A stretch of 64,000 nt of DNA from Teretinema zuelzerae (GCF_021021555.1 NZ_JAINWA010000001.1:372001-436000), one strand, 5' to 3'. Counted from the stretch's first letter, positions 8,215 to 17,166 are shown. The notes: a model not told the origin generated them from the sequence alone. A program made the numbers and translations.

Positions 8215-8980
8215 TTTGAAGCTCCTTGATGATTTTTTCCGCTTCCTCTGAAAGGGAGCCGGAAATCCGGGCCTGTTCTATCAGGTCCGGCCGCACGCGC
8301 AACGTTTTCTCGACGCGTTTCCGCAAACGCCAGCGGCGGATATTTTCATGATGCCCCGAAAGAAGCATCTCCGGGACAGACATATCCCGGAATATTTCAG
8401 GTCTCGTATACTGGGGATACTCCAGCAACCCGTCGGAAAAGCTTTCCTCCGCCAGGGATTCGCTGGAAATAACGCCGTCGATGAGCCGGTACACGGTATC
8501 GATGATCACGGTAGCCGCCAGTTCGCCCGACGACATCACGTAATCTCCGATGGAAATCTCATCATCAACCCACCCGTCTATTATCCTCTGATCGATGCCT
8601 TCGTATCGACCGCAGATAAAAACGAGCTCCTCTTCATGAGACAGCTCCTGTGCAAGCCTTTGAGTCAAAGGCGTGCCGGAAGGAGTCACGTACACAACCC
8701 GGGGCCGGTTTGAAGCCGTTTCAGGGGATTTGAATCCCGCTCCTACGGATTCGAGAGCCAGGGCAAGAGGTTCAGGAAGCATGAGCATTCCGGGAACATG
8801 CTTATCGTTGACGGCTCCATAGGGTTTATCATCGCAGGATTTATGCTTATTAAAGGCAAAATCGCGGATATTAACCAGATTGTAGGCAATAATTCCCTTC
8901 TTGACCGCCCGTGCCATAATCGAATTATCGAAAAAAGCCTGCGGTATTTCAGGGAATAAGGTCAGCACATGGAACTTCAT
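8165..8980 (-). CDS. trmD: tRNA (guanine-37-N1)-methyltransferase
   Basis: Makes m1G37 in tRNAs read by CNN codons, preventing frameshifts. About 271 residues. Seen: [10 protein letters not shown] at the N-terminus, the SAM-binding trefoil-knot segments [21 protein letters not shown] and [13 protein letters not shown], and the C-terminal helical domain with [13 protein letters not shown]. Lies four bases after rimM and overlaps rplS. Confidence 0.97.
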   Translation of the reverse strand: MKFHVLTLFPEIPQAFFDNSIMARAVKKGIIAYNLVNIRDFAFNKHKSCDDKPYGAVNDKHVPGMLMLPEPLALALESVGAGFKSPETASNRPRVVYVTPSGTPLTQRLAQELSHEEELVFICGRYEGIDQRIIDGWVDDEISIGDYVMSSGELAATVIIDTVYRLIDGVISSESLAEESFSDGLLEYPQYTRPEIFRDMSVPEMLLSGHHENIRRWRLRKRVEKTLRVRPDLIEQARISGSLSEEAEKIIKELQNGNGSDPNDRRKPEKG

Positions 8981-8984
8981 GGAA

Positions 8985-9563
8985 TTAATCCAGAATCCAG
9001 CGGTGCATCAGCTCAACGGTCCGCGCCTGCAAGTCAACCTTGCCGACGAATTCCTTACGCATGGGAACAAGACGCGTTTGTTTTCCGGATGGCGCGTCTT
9101 TTTTAGAGACGGAAGCATCGTGCGTCGACGCTTCAACCGATTCCGGAACAGAGCCCTCGAAGAGAGTAACCGCGAGAAGGTCACCCGCTCCGCCTTCCAC
9201 TACATCTGTGATGTTTCCTATTGGAAGACCCTCATATACAAGAACACACTGACAAAGATCGCTGACATAGTACTCGCCCTCCGAAAGAGGACAAGCCAAG
9301 TCGCGCGGAACCAGAATTTGCGCGCCGGCGAGCGTTTTAGCCTGCTCCGGCGTATCGATTCCGCGAAATTTAATCAACAGACACTGGCTGTGGCCTTCCA
9401 CGGCCTCGATGTCGTATGACTTCTCGGCGCCGGTCTTATTGATCCGCAGAACCACCGAAGAGAGATCAGCGAAGTGATCGACCTCTCCGGAAGAACTGTC
9501 AACTCGAACAAAGCCGTCCAGCCCGTGAGCCGAACGGACAACCCCTGTTATCATCAAATCCAT
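8985..9563 (-). CDS. rimM: 16S rRNA processing protein RimM
   Basis: 192 residues. Helps 30S head maturation by binding S19. Seen: the N-terminal beta-barrel start TGVVRSAHGLDGFVRV, CLLIKFRGIDTPEQAK, and the PRC-barrel half with EYYVSDLCQCVLV and LVPMRKEFVGKVDLQ. A ~30-residue polar insertion (VPESVEASTHDASVSKKDAP) lies in the C-terminal half. The first base overlaps the stop of the KH gene. Confidence 0.94.
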   Translation of the reverse strand: MDLMITGVVRSAHGLDGFVRVDSSSGEVDHFADLSSVVLRINKTGAEKSYDIEAVEGHSQCLLIKFRGIDTPEQAKTLAGAQILVPRDLACPLSEGEYYVSDLCQCVLVYEGLPIGNITDVVEGGAGDLLAVTLFEGSVPESVEASTHDASVSKKDAPSGKQTRLVPMRKEFVGKVDLQARTVELMHRWILD

Positions 9564-9796
9564 CAGTCAAGAATTTCCAGAGAAACCCTTTTACCGGATT
9601 TGCCGGAAGAAGCGCTCAGCACGGTTCGCATCGCTTTGGCAATGCGTCCGTATTTGCCGATCACCTTGCCGATATCATCCGGCGCGACACGGAGTTCGAG
9701 GATGGTGGCTTTTTCGCCCTCAACCTCATTAACCGTTACCGCACCGGGATCGTCTACCAGGGATTTAGCAATATATTCAACTAAATCTTTTTCCAC
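9563..9796 (-). CDS. khpA: KH-domain RNA-binding protein (KhpA/YlqC)
   Basis: 77 residues, a single KH domain with the GXXG loop in GKVIGKYGRIAKAMR. In other bacteria KhpA pairs with KhpB and binds many RNAs; the gene is a standard member of the rpsP cluster. Short spacing to rpsP (21 bases) and overlap with rimM indicate one transcript. Confidence 0.94.
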   Translation of the reverse strand: MEKDLVEYIAKSLVDDPGAVTVNEVEGEKATILELRVAPDDIGKVIGKYGRIAKAMRTVLSASSGKSGKRVSLEILD

Positions 9797-9817
9797 GCTC
9801 GGTGCCCTTCCCGTGTC

Positions 9818-10066
9818 TTACAGGCTGAAGTTCTTGCGGTTCAGGAGGCTGCGCACGGTATCAGTAGGCTGAGCACCGTTATTAAGCCACTTGCGAACCT
9901 TGTCGGCGTCGAAAGCAACCTGCTTTTCTTCCGCTTCGATAGGATGATAGATTCCCAACTCATCGAGAGTTCGGCCATCGCGGGGAACGCGGGAATCCTG
10001 CACAACGATACGGTAGTAGGGTCGCGCCTTGCTTCCGAATTTCTTTAATCTGATCTTTACGCTCAC
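9818..10066 (-). CDS. rpsP: 30S ribosomal protein S16
   Basis: 82 residues: SVKIRLKKFGSKARPYYRIV at the start, then DSRVPRDGRTLDELGIYHP, both characteristic. Start is GTG at 10066 with AGGAGG nine bases upstream; the usual second residues (SVKI) confirm it. First gene of the operon, behind a good sigma-70 promoter. Confidence 0.97.
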   Translation of the reverse strand: MSVKIRLKKFGSKARPYYRIVVQDSRVPRDGRTLDELGIYHPIEAEEKQVAFDADKVRKWLNNGAQPTDTVRSLLNRKNFSL

Positions 10067-10120
10067 AATATCCTCCTGGGTAATTTTCGCCCATAATGTT
10101 CACAGTGTAATTGAACCATA

Positions 10121-10149
10121 CTTATACCTGAAAAGGAAAAAACCGTCAA
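10121..10149 (-). promoter_or_regulatory. Sigma-70 promoter of the rpsP operon
   Basis: On the minus strand: TTGACG, 17 bases, TATAAG. It leaves a leader of about 45 bases before the GTG of rpsP and lies back to back with the GGDEF-EAL gene start at 10199. Confidence 0.75.
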
Positions 10150-10198
10150 TATACGCAAATTATCGCGCAATTTTTCAGAAGTATAGTATACTTTTTCC

Positions 10199-11797
10199 AT
10201 GGGTAAGCGGAATACACACAACACAGACTTCATACTTATATCCGATAGAAAAAAAACATGGACAATCGCGTTTAAAATATCCCTGATTTATCTGTTATTC
10301 GGGCTCGGCTGGATTTTTATCTCCGATATTCTTTTTAACCTCATCGTTCCCGATCCACTTCTCAGATCTAAAATCGAGGTTTTCAAAGGAACTTTCTTTG
10401 TAGTCATAAGCGCCGTCATCATATATCAACTAATCGCGCCGCAGCTCGCTCGTTTAAGCGACAAGGAACAGGTAATCGCAGAAAGCAGAAACGAACTGAA
10501 GGCTCTCCTGTATTACGATCATCTGACCGGGCTTTCCAACAGACGAAAGCTCATAGAGCGGCTTCCCGATTACCTGAACGACTCCACCTCGAAGGGAAAA
10601 GCGCTCCTTTTCATCGATATAGACAACATCAAGCTCATAAACGATTCGCTCGGCCATGCATACGGCGATAAATTGATCGTGGAAACGGCACGGCTTCTTT
10701 CCGAGCATATACAGCCTCCGGATGAAATATTCCGCATCGGCGGAGACGAACTGATCATCCTAACCAAATTCCATCAGATTTCCACGCTGAAGGAAAAGGC
10801 GGAAGATCTTCTTCATCTATTCAACAATCCGCTTAATATCGACAAAAATCTCATCCACAGCACTCTGAGCATCGGCATATCGCTGTATCCGATTCATTCG
10901 GAAGATCCGGGGGAACTGCTCAAATGCGCCGATATCGCGATGTTCCAGTCCAAGAAAACCGGAAAAAACAGGGCGGTGCTCTACAACAACAACATGCTTT
11001 CCGCTATAAACGAACGGATGAACCTGGGCGAATACCTGCACGACGCCCTCGAACGGAACGAACTGGACGTCATGTACCAGCCGCAAATCAACACCGAGAG
11101 CCGCCGGATCACCGGATTCGAAGCGCTGCTCCGTTGGAATAACAGGATACTGGGAAAGGTCACCCCGGATAAATTCATCAGCGTGGCAGAGGAAACACAT
11201 CTCATCATTCCCATCGGAGACTGGATACTCACAAAGGCATGCCGATTCATCAAGAAAATGCAGGGCCAGGGATATCCGCACCTCTGTATTTCGGTAAACA
11301 TCTCAATGATACAGCTTCTCCAGGAGAATTTCGTCAACCGCGTACAGCGGGCTCTCGAGGAAACAGAGATCGATCCTGCGAAGCTGGAATTGGAAATCAC
11401 CGAATCGATTCTCATGGAATCGCACACCATCATCACCACGCATCTGGCGCGCCTGCGCTCTCTCGGCATAGGAATCGCCCTCGACGACTTCGGCAAGGGA
11501 TACTCGTCGCTGAGCTACCTTGAGCAATTGCCGATCACCACGCTGAAAATCGACAAGATTTTCATCGATGGAATCACGGATGCCGAAAAAGATACGTCGA
11601 TCACCGGCAATATCGTAAAAATAGGCAAAAAGCTCGGTTTGTCGGTTGTAGCGGAAGGCGTTGAATCGGAAGTCCAGCTGGCGTATCTCGCCAATCAGCA
11701 ATGCGATAAAATTCAGGGATGGATATTCAGCAAGGCGCTGTCCGAAGAAGACGCCGAGAAGTTCGTAATAGAAAATCTGGCGGAGATTACAACCTGA
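10199..11797 (+). CDS. Membrane GGDEF-EAL protein (cyclic-di-GMP turnover)
   Basis: 532 residues. Two membrane helices (about 25-46 and 58-80) are followed by a GGDEF domain (~100-260) with DHLTGLSNRR and RIGGDEL, and an EAL domain (~275-525). EAL metal/catalytic motifs are all visible: GFEALLRW, SVNIS, LEITESILM, DDFGKGYSSL, LKIDKIF and VAEGVES. The usual RxxD product-inhibition site before GGDEL is absent (QPPD). Phosphodiesterase activity is likely; the GGDEF half (final L, not F) may be active or regulatory. TATACT at 10187-10192 ends six bases before the ATG with no ribosome site, so the mRNA may be leaderless. Confidence 0.93.
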   Translation: MGKRNTHNTDFILISDRKKTWTIAFKISLIYLLFGLGWIFISDILFNLIVPDPLLRSKIEVFKGTFFVVISAVIIYQLIAPQLARLSDKEQVIAESRNELKALLYYDHLTGLSNRRKLIERLPDYLNDSTSKGKALLFIDIDNIKLINDSLGHAYGDKLIVETARLLSEHIQPPDEIFRIGGDELIILTKFHQISTLKEKAEDLLHLFNNPLNIDKNLIHSTLSIGISLYPIHSEDPGELLKCADIAMFQSKKTGKNRAVLYNNNMLSAINERMNLGEYLHDALERNELDVMYQPQINTESRRITGFEALLRWNNRILGKVTPDKFISVAEETHLIIPIGDWILTKACRFIKKMQGQGYPHLCISVNISMIQLLQENFVNRVQRALEETEIDPAKLELEITESILMESHTIITTHLARLRSLGIGIALDDFGKGYSSLSYLEQLPITTLKIDKIFIDGITDAEKDTSITGNIVKIGKKLGLSVVAEGVESEVQLAYLANQQCDKIQGWIFSKALSEEDAEKFVIENLAEITT

Positions 11798-11818
11798 AAG
11801 ACGGCAGGCAGCGCGGAG

Positions 11819-12565
11819 CTACTCGCTGAAACGCTTCAGAAAGGCCTTGGTTCGCTCGTTCCTGGGGTTTCTGATGAGGGATTCCGCGTCGCCCTCTTCG
11901 ATAATAACCCCCGAATCCATAAAAATTACCCGGTCCGCAACATCGCGCGCAAACGACATTTCATGAGTGACGATCACCATCGTCATTTTCTCCGCAGCCA
12001 ATTCGCGGATAACCTTCAGAATTTCGCCGGTCAGTTCAGGATCAAGAGCGCTCGTCGGCTCGTCGAAAAAGAGGACCTCCGGATCAAGCGCGAGGGCGCG
12101 AGCGATAGAAACGCGCTGCTGCTGCCCTCCTGAAAGCTCGAAAGGATAGGCATGGGCTTTGTCGGCCAAACCCATCTTCTCAAGCAGGACCATGCTGCGT
12201 TTTTCTGCTTCGAAGACGCTCCGCTTAAGCACGTGGATCTGCGCTTCTGTGATGTTGCGAAGCACGGAAAAATGGGGAAAGAGGTTGAAATTCTGGAAGA
12301 CAAGGCCGACTTTCAGGCAGATCGACCGAAGAGTCGCGGCGTCCGCGTATATTCCGTCGCGAACCATCACCTTTCCGGAGACGGTTACGGAACCGCCGGT
12401 TACGGTTTCAAGATGGGTCACCGATCGCAGCAGTGTGGACTTGCCCGAACCTGAGGGTCCGATGATCGCAAGGACCTCTCCCTGCAGAACGGAAAATGAA
12501 ATATCCTTGATGACCTCGAGCGTTCCGAAAGATTTTGATAAATGTTCTACCTTGATGATTTCCAT
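11819..12565 (-). CDS. Polar amino-acid ABC transporter, ATP-binding protein
   Basis: About 248 residues from ATG 12565. Walker [11 protein letters not shown]-loop [10 protein letters not shown], signature LSGGQQQR, Walker [14 protein letters not shown] and H-loop VTHEMSFA place it in the GlnQ/HisP group. It powers uptake through the permease encoded just upstream. An in-frame TTG/ATG region further upstream lies inside the permease gene and is rejected. Substrate class (polar amino acid) is inferred from family and neighbours. Confidence 0.94.
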   Translation of the reverse strand: MEIIKVEHLSKSFGTLEVIKDISFSVLQGEVLAIIGPSGSGKSTLLRSVTHLETVTGGSVTVSGKVMVRDGIYADAATLRSICLKVGLVFQNFNLFPHFSVLRNITEAQIHVLKRSVFEAEKRSMVLLEKMGLADKAHAYPFELSGGQQQRVSIARALALDPEVLFFDEPTSALDPELTGEILKVIRELAAEKMTMVIVTHEMSFARDVADRVIFMDSGVIIEEGDAESLIRNPRNERTKAFLKRFSE

Positions 12566-12590
12566 GTTTCTGCCCTGCCCTGCTCTATAA

Positions 12591-13226
12591 TTAGCGATAA
12601 TACGAAAGTTTTTTCTCAAACCGGCTGAAGGCCGCAGAGACAACCCAATTCATCAGAAAATAAAAAATACCCGCAATAAAGATGGGCATGGTGGAAAACT
12701 GCCGGGCGGAAGCATTCTGAGCGACGCGGAAGAGTTCGGCGACGCCTATGGTCTGAGCGAGAGCGGTGTCCTTCACCAGTGTAATGACCTCGTTCGCGGT
12801 CGACGGAAGGATTCGTTTAACCACCTGGGGAAGCACAATGCGGAAGAAGGTCTGCGTCCGGGAGAAACCGAGAACCTTCGCGGCCTCGTATTGGCCTCGC
12901 GGAATCGATTCAATTCCTCCGCGGTAAATTTCCGCGAAGTACGCGGCGTAATTGATCACATAGGCAACGACTACCGCTATAAAACGGTCGTAGGATACCC
13001 CGAACAAATAATAAGGAGCGAAATACACGAAAATGAGCTGAAGAATCAGGGGAGTGCCGCGCATGATCAATAGATACCCGTTCACCAGGGCGCTGATTCC
13101 CCGGTTCTTCGACATGCGGCCGAAAGCTACCGGAAGGGCGAGCGGGAGGGCGAAAAGCAGGGTCAGAAAGAAAATTTCCAGGGAAACAAGAGTTCCTTGA
13201 AACATCGCTTCCAGCATCTTGAACAC
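12591..13226 (-). CDS. Polar amino-acid ABC transporter, permease
   Basis: 211 residues with about five membrane helices and the family motif [21 protein letters not shown] (EAA loop, shown in part). HisM/GlnP type. Start is GTG at 13226 with GAGGAG nine to ten bases upstream; ATG at 13217 is a possible alternative. Separated from the binding-protein gene by a terminator-like hairpin, which should give less permease than binding protein. Confidence 0.93.
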   Translation of the reverse strand: MFKMLEAMFQGTLVSLEIFFLTLLFALPLALPVAFGRMSKNRGISALVNGYLLIMRGTPLILQLIFVYFAPYYLFGVSYDRFIAVVVAYVINYAAYFAEIYRGGIESIPRGQYEAAKVLGFSRTQTFFRIVLPQVVKRILPSTANEVITLVKDTALAQTIGVAELFRVAQNASARQFSTMPIFIAGIFYFLMNWVVSAAFSRFEKKLSYYR

Positions 13227-13241
13227 GGAGGGCTCCTCTTT

Positions 13242-13280
13242 TTAAAAAAACAAACCGGCTCCGGCGGAGCCGAAACCGGT
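13242..13280 (-). terminator. Intra-operon attenuating terminator
   Basis: On the minus strand: CGGCTCC, loop GCC, GGAGCCG, then GTTTGTTTTTTT. It sits between the binding-protein gene and the permease gene, a common way to make the binding protein in excess. Confidence 0.75.
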
Positions 13281-13291
13281 TGTGAAAAAGT

Positions 13292-14101
13292 TTATTTTCC
13301 GACTATTGAGATATCGGCTCCGAACCACTGCGTAGCGATACGTGCGATCGTACCGTCGGCGGCCATTTCTTCAAGAACCGATTGAACCTTGTTCATGAGA
13401 GCGAGGTCGGCTTTGCGGAAACCGATGCCGTATTCTTCCGGCGAAAGTCCTTCTTCAAGGATGCGATATGATTTGCCCGAACGGTTGATGTTGTCGTTGG
13501 CGACCATCAAATCCATGATCACGGCGTCGACGCCCTTCACTTCAAGATCCATGAGCGCGGTAAGGTTTTCCTTGAACTCGACGACGCCCTTCAGGCTCGC
13601 CTTGAATTCCACGGAAGCTTCGAGGGCGTCCGCGGCGGAAGATCCTGCCTGGAGTCCGACGGTTTTGCCTGCGAGATCTGCAAGGGTGTTGAAGGAGGAA
13701 TCCCCGCGCACCACGACGACCTGAGCGTTCTTCAGGTACGGCTTGCTGAAGGTCAGAGCCTCGGCGCGCTGAGGGGTGATGGTGAAGCCGTTCCAGATGC
13801 AATCGATCTTTCCGGTGTTGAGCTCCTGCTCCTTCGCGTTCCAATCGATGGGCTGCAATACGAGCTCGACGCCCATGCGTTTCGTCGCTTCGCGGGCGAG
13901 ATCCACGTCGTAGCCGACGATTTCATTGTTCTCGTTCCGGAATCCCATGGGGGGGAAGGAATCGTCGAGACCGAGTACGAAGGCTTTTTTGTCCAGGACT
14001 TTCTGGAGCGACTTGTCCGCGGCTTCGGACTTTCCTGCGCAGGAAGTCAGCGCGGCAGCGGCGATTACGGCGCATGCCGCTAAAAGAATCAGTTTTTTCA
14101 T
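13292..14101 (-). CDS. Polar amino-acid ABC transporter, substrate-binding lipoprotein
   Basis: About 269 residues from ATG 14101. Signal peptide with lipobox LTSC near residue 20, so a lipoprotein at the periplasmic face. Typical family-3 binding-protein segments: VLGLDDSFPPMGF, IVGYDVDLAREATKRMG, GKIDCIWNGFTIT and GSSAADAL. A good Shine-Dalgarno (GAGGAG) and a TTTACA-15-TATACT promoter precede it. Binds the amino acid and delivers it to the permease. Confidence 0.95.
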   Translation of the reverse strand: MKKLILLAACAVIAAAALTSCAGKSEAADKSLQKVLDKKAFVLGLDDSFPPMGFRNENNEIVGYDVDLAREATKRMGVELVLQPIDWNAKEQELNTGKIDCIWNGFTITPQRAEALTFSKPYLKNAQVVVVRGDSSFNTLADLAGKTVGLQAGSSAADALEASVEFKASLKGVVEFKENLTALMDLEVKGVDAVIMDLMVANDNINRSGKSYRILEEGLSPEEYGIGFRKADLALMNKVQSVLEEMAADGTIARIATQWFGADISIVGK

Positions 14102-14124
14102 GAGAGTGTCTCCTCGCGGGCAAT

Positions 14125-14151
14125 AGTATACGTTTTTACATTCTCTGTAAA
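14125..14151 (-). promoter_or_regulatory. Promoter of the amino-acid ABC operon
   Basis: On the minus strand: TTTACA, 15 bases, TATACT, then about 24 bases to the ATG. Confidence 0.6.
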
Positions 14152-14159
14152 CGGAAAAA

Positions 14160-14789
14160 CTACCCGTTATCGCCCCTGAGCGTCCGCGCCAATTCCTTCC
14201 AGACGATTTTATCCTGTTCGGAAAGGGCTTCGAAATCGGACTGTCTTCCCCATGCCGAAAATTCAATGAAGTCGCGGCTGCGGACTAACAGGGTATCGAA
14301 GCGCTGGATCTGGAATTTCTCGAGCCAGGACGGAACGCGTCGCACGAGCGACAACATTTTCCGGTAATGGGGAAGGCATAAGCCCTCGGAGGCGGTAAAA
14401 AACGAAGTAAACGAGGCGTCCTCTGTTCCGGCCAAAAAACCGAGAAACTCTTTCTCTATGCGTTCGGTTTCCGCGCAGGCAGGGCATTTGCCCTTATAGA
14501 TCCGCGGCTTGCGTTTTTTCAGGAGAGGGAGAGCGTCCGAAAGGATGTCGGCTCCCAAAATAGCCACAGCCAGGCCGTCCCTGAACGATTCAAGCCGGCT
14601 CGCGTGGCGGGTGCAAAACCCGCCGGCCTCGCGGTACAGCGCCCTGAAGCCCCGATCGGAGACGTGCTCGAACAGCATATTGTCGATATACCGCTCCGAA
14701 CGTTCAGCGATAATGGTACACAGCGGGCATCCCGGTCGGGCGCACGCCTTCTCCAACGCAAACCAGTTTACGTGTTTTTCTGCGCTCAT
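14160..14789 (-). CDS. DUF6062-type cysteine-rich protein
   Basis: About 209 residues from ATG 14789. Four spaced cysteine motifs are visible: CPLC near residue 20, GGFCTRH near 60, CPAC near 105 and EGLCLPHY near 140. This two-fold CxxC ... CxxH pattern is that of the DUF6062 family, a soluble all-helical protein of unknown function that probably binds a metal or does thiol chemistry. It follows the Dabb gene and overlaps its end slightly if the upstream in-frame start at 14816 is used. Function not known. Confidence 0.82.
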   Translation of the reverse strand: MSAEKHVNWFALEKACARPGCPLCTIIAERSERYIDNMLFEHVSDRGFRALYREAGGFCTRHASRLESFRDGLAVAILGADILSDALPLLKKRKPRIYKGKCPACAETERIEKEFLGFLAGTEDASFTSFFTASEGLCLPHYRKMLSLVRRVPSWLEKFQIQRFDTLLVRSRDFIEFSAWGRQSDFEALSEQDKIVWKELARTLRGDNG

Positions 14790-14797
14790 ACCGTCTA

Positions 14798-15100
14798 TTA
14801 CGATTCCCAGTCGCAAACCATGCGCGAGGTTCTCACCTTGCCGACATATTCGCTGACCTTCATGTGTTCGGGATGAACAGCGTATAAATCCAGATCTTCC
14901 TTGGAATCGAATTCGGTTATCAGGACCATGTCCGCGCCCATGGACGACGGATATCCGTTAAGATGAACTTCAAGATTTCTGATGTACGGAATGACGGAAG
15001 GAAGGGCCTCGAGAGCCGCTTTTACGTACAGGCAGTTTTCTTCCCGCGTCCTGCCCTCGGCCTCGTCCTTGAACTGCCACATTACAATGTGCTTAAGCAT
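14798..15100 (-). CDS. Dabb family (stress-responsive alpha/beta barrel) protein
   Basis: 100 residues. It opens with LKHIVMWQFKDEAEG, where the His after the first strand is the usual conserved residue, and contains ADMVLITEFDSKEDLDLYAVHPEH, a Dabb signature (shown elsewhere in part). These small dimeric ferredoxin-fold proteins include enzymes and proteins of unknown role. AGGAGG lies nine bases before the ATG and a TATACT box upstream. Confidence 0.88.
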   Translation of the reverse strand: MLKHIVMWQFKDEAEGRTREENCLYVKAALEALPSVIPYIRNLEVHLNGYPSSMGADMVLITEFDSKEDLDLYAVHPEHMKVSEYVGKVRTSRMVCDWES

Positions 15101-15129
15101 TCGAACCTCCTGATGCTCGTATGAGTTTC

Positions 15130-15158
15130 AGTATACTGCCTTTGCGGCGAGAGGTCAC
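15130..15158 (-). promoter_or_regulatory. Putative promoter of the Dabb-DUF6062 genes
   Basis: On the minus strand: GTGACC, 17 bases, TATACT. Lies downstream of the GGGtGRT terminator, so this pair is probably transcribed separately. Confidence 0.5.
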
Positions 15159-15265
15159 TAGCGGCGGGAAAAACAGGAATCTCCGCGTCAATTTCCGCCG
15201 CTCGCATATTCCCGGATGCCCCGGTTCCAGCAAAACACGGCGATGCTTCCGGCGTCAACATTTAA

Positions 15266-15308
15266 AAGAAAAAAAAAGGCTCATCCCCGGAAAACCGGAA
15301 ACGAGCCC
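15266..15308 (-). terminator. Terminator of the GGGtGRT transcript
   Basis: On the minus strand: GGCTC...GAGCC with an inner CCGG/CCGG pairing, followed by nine T. It ends the NifU-like/GGGtGRT message about 150 bases after its last stop codon. Confidence 0.85.
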
Positions 15309-15310
15309 TT

Positions 15311-15466
15311 GAAGAAATAACGCTACGCGTTATTTCTTCTTGGAGTTTGCCGCTGGTGCGGCAAACCTCCGCTATGCATTATTAACGCTGCGCGTTATTT
15401 CTTCATATGGAGAATTTCAGCAAAGATGAAATTCTCCGGAAGAAGCGACGTATACGTCACTTCTTC
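15311..15466 (-). repeat. Array of five consecutive hairpins in the 3' region of the GGGtGRT gene
   Basis: Seen in order: 15311-15339 (13-bp perfect stem, 3-base loop); 15342-15370 (12 bp, one bulge, GTTTGCCGC arms); ~15373-15403 (imperfect stem carrying a second copy of the first hairpin's core TAACGC/GCGTTA); 15409-15437 (11-bp perfect stem); 15439-15466 (11 bp plus one G-U pair in RNA, containing the TGA stop of the gene). The motif GAAGAAATAACGC or a near copy recurs three times. The 356-base stretch 15101-15456 holds only these hairpins, a terminator and the Dabb promoter. Confidence 0.85.
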
Positions 15467-16458
15467 ATTGCCTCGCTGATCGCTACCGCTACCGCGACGG
15501 ACGCGCCGACCATGGGGTTGTTTCCCATGCCGATGAGTCCCATCATTTCAACGTGAGCGGGTACGGATGAAGATCCGGCGAACTGCGCGTCGGAGTGCAT
15601 GCGGCCCATGGTGTCGGTCATGCCGTAGGAAGCGGGACCGGCGGCCATGTTGTCCGGATGCAGGGTGCGTCCGGTACCGCCGCCCGAGGCGACGGAGAAG
15701 TACTTCTTGCCGGCGTCGTTGGTTTCCTTTTTATAGGTACCGGCGACTGGGTGCTGGAAGCGGGTCGGGTTTGTGGAGTTTCCGGTGATGGAAACGTCTA
15801 CGCCTTCCTTCCACATGATCGCGACGCCCTCGCGGACATCGTCGGCTCCGTAGACGCGGACGGCTGCGCGCTCGCCTTCGGAATACTTGAATTCCTTGAC
15901 GATTTTAAGCTCGCTGGTGTAATAGTCGAACTGGGTCTGCACATAGGTGAAACCGTTAATCCGGCTGATGATCTGGGCGGCGTCCTTTCCAAGACCGTTC
16001 AAACACACCTTGAGGGGGGTCGAGCGGGCGCGGTTGGCGCTCTTGGCGATACCGATCGCGCCTTCGGCTGCGGCGAAGGATTCGTGTCCGGCAAGGAAGC
16101 AGAAGCACTTGGTCTCGTCGGAAAGGAGCATCGCGGCGAGATTTCCGTGTCCGATGCCGACCTTGCGGTCGTCAGCGACTGATCCGGGGATGCAGAATGC
16201 CTGGAGGCCTTCGCCGAGCGTGCGCGCGATGTCGGCAGCGTTCTTCTCGCCCTTCTTGATCGCGATGGCGGCGCCCACGATATAGGCCCATTTCGCGTTT
16301 TCGAAACATATCGGCTGGATGCCGGCGACTAAACCGCCGACGTCCACGCCCGCGTCGTCGCACACCTTCTTGGCGTCTTCGACAGAGTTGATTCCATATT
16401 TCTTCAACACGGGAAGAATCTGGTTTATTCTGCGCTCGTAGCTTTCAAACAGTGCCAT
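15457..16458 (-). CDS. GGGtGRT family protein
   Basis: 333 residues. Contains the sequence SVASGGGTGRTLHPDNM around residue 262, the motif after which this family of unknown function is named. Other conserved-looking stretches are GSVADDRKVGIGHGNLAA, CFLAGHESFAAAEGA and GLIGMGNNPMVGASVA. No signal peptide or clear membrane helix. The upstream partner 15 bases away is a NifU-like scaffold protein; this two-gene pairing is known across anaerobes. A role in metal-cluster handling or a redox reaction is inference. The stop codon lies inside a hairpin stem. Confidence 0.93.
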   Translation of the reverse strand: MALFESYERRINQILPVLKKYGINSVEDAKKVCDDAGVDVGGLVAGIQPICFENAKWAYIVGAAIAIKKGEKNAADIARTLGEGLQAFCIPGSVADDRKVGIGHGNLAAMLLSDETKCFCFLAGHESFAAAEGAIGIAKSANRARSTPLKVCLNGLGKDAAQIISRINGFTYVQTQFDYYTSELKIVKEFKYSEGERAAVRVYGADDVREGVAIMWKEGVDVSITGNSTNPTRFQHPVAGTYKKETNDAGKKYFSVASGGGTGRTLHPDNMAAGPASYGMTDTMGRMHSDAQFAGSSSVPAHVEMMGLIGMGNNPMVGASVAVAVAISEAMKK

Positions 16459-16473
16459 AATTTCCTCCCTTCC

Positions 16474-17166
16474 TTACTCGTGCCTGGGGTCGACATACTT
16501 CGCGGCGTCGGCGAAGCGACCGTAGGTGCCCTTTGCTTTGGCGAGCGCCTCGTTGGCGTCCGTTCCCTTCTTGACCGCGTCCATCATTTTTCCGAGGTTA
16601 ACGAACTCGTAGCCGATGATCGCGCCCTCTTTGTCCACGCCGAGGCGGGTGACATAGCCTTCCGCGAGCTCAAGATAGCGGGGACCTTTCGCCTTGGTGG
16701 CGAACATGGTTCCGACCTGGCTGCGAAGACCTTTTCCGAGATCCTCGAGCGAAGCGCCGACTACAAGACCGCCCTCGGAGAAGGCGGACTGGCTGCGGCC
16801 GTATACGATCTGGAGGAACAGCTCGCGCATTGCGGTATTGATCGCGTCGCATACGAGGTCGGTGTTAAGCGCCTCGAGGAGGGTCTTTCCGATCAGGATT
16901 TCTGAAGCCATCGCGGCGGAGTGGGTCATACCGGAGCAGCCGAGGGTTTCAACAAGGGCTTCCTCGATGATTCCGTCTTTGATGTTCAGAGTCAGCTTGC
17001 ACGCGCCCTGCTGGGGAGCGCACCAACCCACGCCATGGGTAAAACCGGAAATGTCCTTGATTTCCTTTGCCTGCACCCACTTTCCCTCCTGGGGAATCGG
17101 TGCCGGACCGTGATAAGCGGCCTTGGCAAGAGGACACATGTGTTCGACTTCAGTCGAATAAACCAT
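16474..17166 (-). CDS. NifU/IscU-like iron-sulfur scaffold protein paired with GGGtGRT
   Basis: 230 residues. The stretch LGCSGMTHSAAMASEIL, then IGKTLLEAL, lines up with the IscU/NifU segment around its second cluster cysteine. GWCAPQQGACKL supplies further Cys. The third canonical Cys of IscU is not clearly in its usual context (DLVCDAI is the nearest), and the C-terminal ~90 residues are specific to this subfamily. It probably binds or transfers an Fe-S cluster to the GGGtGRT partner; that is inference. AAGGAG precedes the ATG. Confidence 0.88.
   Translation of the reverse strand: MVYSTEVEHMCPLAKAAYHGPAPIPQEGKWVQAKEIKDISGFTHGVGWCAPQQGACKLTLNIKDGIIEEALVETLGCSGMTHSAAMASEILIGKTLLEALNTDLVCDAINTAMRELFLQIVYGRSQSAFSEGGLVVGASLEDLGKGLRSQVGTMFATKAKGPRYLELAEGYVTRLGVDKEGAIIGYEFVNLGKMMDAVKKGTDANEALAKAKGTYGRFADAAKYVDPRHE

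Noticed and set aside
15121-15312. Plus-strand ORF of 63 codons in the GGGtGRT-Dabb gap
   Set aside because: Arg-rich, no ribosome site, overlaps the Dabb promoter and the terminator.
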